NCBI GenBank assembly: GCA_012965455.1
Contig: DTSG01000579.1
Span: forward strand, 1 to 6,484
Direction: 5' to 3'
DNA length: 6,484 nucleotides
From: Planctomycetaceae bacterium
Lineage (GTDB): Bacteria; Planctomycetota; Planctomycetia; Pirellulales; Pirellulaceae
Part shown: piece after piece, positions 5,836 through 6,484 of the stretch
How the letters are laid out: every line of letters starts with the position of its first letter
Numbering within the stretch: the stretch's first letter is position 1
Position numbers and translations under genes: made by a program
Notes under the pieces: model-generated
What the model was told of the DNA's origin: nothing
Databases searched by the model: none
What the model saw: the letters and a program-made list of their open reading frames with translations, nothing else

Positions 5836-6484
5836 ATGGACAACAACGAAGCTATCGGTGTATTGCGAATTATCGATGCGAACGCAAATCGAGCTGCTGA
5901 GGCATTGCGCACTATAGAAGAGTACGTACGTTTTGTTGTGAATGATGCTCACCTGTCCCAGGCAACCAAGTCGTTACGACATCGTTTGGCGACTATTATG
6001 CAATTAGTACCACTGAGCGATCGCTCAATGGCACGTGAAAGTCAGCTTGATGTGGGCCGCAACTTGACGACAACTGAGGAAACTGATCGTGCCAACGTTT
6101 TGGCCGTTGTCGCAGCAGCTTTTGGCCGACTCAAGCAGGCCTTGCGATGTTTAGAGGAATACAGCAAGACGATGTTTTCGGCTGCGGCGGAATTGTTCGA
6201 GCAGCTGCGCTACGACGTTTATCAACTTGAAAAGATGATCATCAACGTATCCTCGACGGACGAGCGACTTGTGCGGGCCAACGTGTATGCAATTATTGAC
6301 GGACAAGGCGATAGTGATGAATTTAGTCGATGTATTAACGAGTTGTGCGCAGCGGGTGTTGACGTTATTCAACTACGCGACAAGAACCTTAATGACAAAG
6401 TGCTGCTCGAGCGGGCAATGCTGCTACGTCAAATTATTGATGCAGCAGAGTGCACTCCTTTGATGATCATCAATGATCGCCCTG
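5836..6484 (+). CDS. thiE: ThiD2-ThiE fusion: HMP-phosphate kinase domain and thiamine-phosphate synthase (C-terminus cut by window edge)
   Basis: My translation from the ATG at 5836 is open for 216 codons to the window edge. Residues 7-135 match the helical domain that precedes ThiE in some bacteria, named ThiD2 in the literature and described as a dedicated HMP-phosphate kinase. Typical blocks are LRIIDANANRAAEALRTIEEYVRFV (10-34), LRHRL (47-51), DVGR (72-75), FGRLKQALRCLEEYSK (96-111) and EQLRYDVYQLEK (122-133). ThiE begins at about 148: VYAIIDG (first barrel strand), GVDVIQLRDKNL (174-185, with the substrate-binding Gln-Leu-Arg-x-Lys pattern) and LMIINDRP (209-216). ThiE joins HMP pyrophosphate to thiazole phosphate to give thiamin phosphate. 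The fusion would couple the last pyrimidine phosphorylation to that step. About 130-140 residues of the ThiE barrel probably lie beyond the edge. The start has no clear Shine-Dalgarno; a TTG immediately precedes the ATG. ThiE identity is firm. The kinase role of the N-terminal domain rests on family knowledge. Confidence 0.88.
   Translation, partial: MDNNEAIGVLRIIDANANRAAEALRTIEEYVRFVVNDAHLSQATKSLRHRLATIMQLVPLSDRSMARESQLDVGRNLTTTEETDRANVLAVVAAAFGRLKQALRCLEEYSKTMFSAAAELFEQLRYDVYQLEKMIINVSSTDERLVRANVYAIIDGQGDSDEFSRCINELCAAGVDVIQLRDKNLNDKVLLERAMLLRQIIDAAECTPLMIINDRP

Noticed and set aside
6151..6463. Short frames on both strands near the right edge
   Set aside because: They are antisense or alternate-frame readings of the ThiD2-ThiE gene, whose own frame shows clear family motifs.

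Overview
The window holds five protein-coding genes. Four lie on the minus strand: an mlaE-mlaF transporter pair, clpC, and a membrane/TPR gene. The fifth, a ThiD2-ThiE thiamin gene, is divergent on the plus strand. Both ends of the window cut genes: the mlaF-like gene runs off the left edge and the thiE-like gene off the right edge. No RNA gene, insertion sequence, phage gene or CRISPR array was seen. Base composition looks roughly balanced. All genes read as intact, ordinary chromosomal genes.

The organism is probably a Gram-negative-type bacterium of the Planctomycetes. This is an inference. It rests on an MCE/Mla-type lipid transporter (so probably two membranes), a ClpC-type rather than ClpA-type unfoldase, a ThiD2-ThiE fusion, weak or absent Shine-Dalgarno sequences at most genes, and a two-helix membrane protein with a short TPR region whose N-terminus (PGLSRLWLRG, about residues 21-30) resembles a family I associate with planctomycetes. 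No rRNA or other decisive marker is present.

Layout. At 1-692 (minus) lies an MlaF-like ABC ATPase. It starts inside the stop codon of the MlaE-like permease (689-1606, minus), so the two form a translationally coupled pair that moves lipids between the membranes. A gap of about 280 bases follows, with several small inverted repeats. ClpC (1890-4526, minus) is a full-length two-ring AAA+ unfoldase with a strong ribosome binding site and an unusual Lys/Ala/Pro-rich tail of about 30 residues. About 250 bases upstream of clpC contain three TTTCAA/TTGAAA half-sites and a hairpin. The membrane/TPR gene (4779-5504, minus) comes next. Its 331-base upstream region is shared with the divergent thiE-like gene (5836 onward, plus) and carries a strong 21-base inverted repeat.

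The genes do not form one pathway: envelope lipid transport, protein quality control, an unknown membrane function and thiamin synthesis sit side by side. I did not find a new multi-gene system. The points most worth a second look are the histone-like tail on ClpC, the thiamin fusion gene without a visible TPP riboswitch, and the inverted repeats in the intergenic regions.
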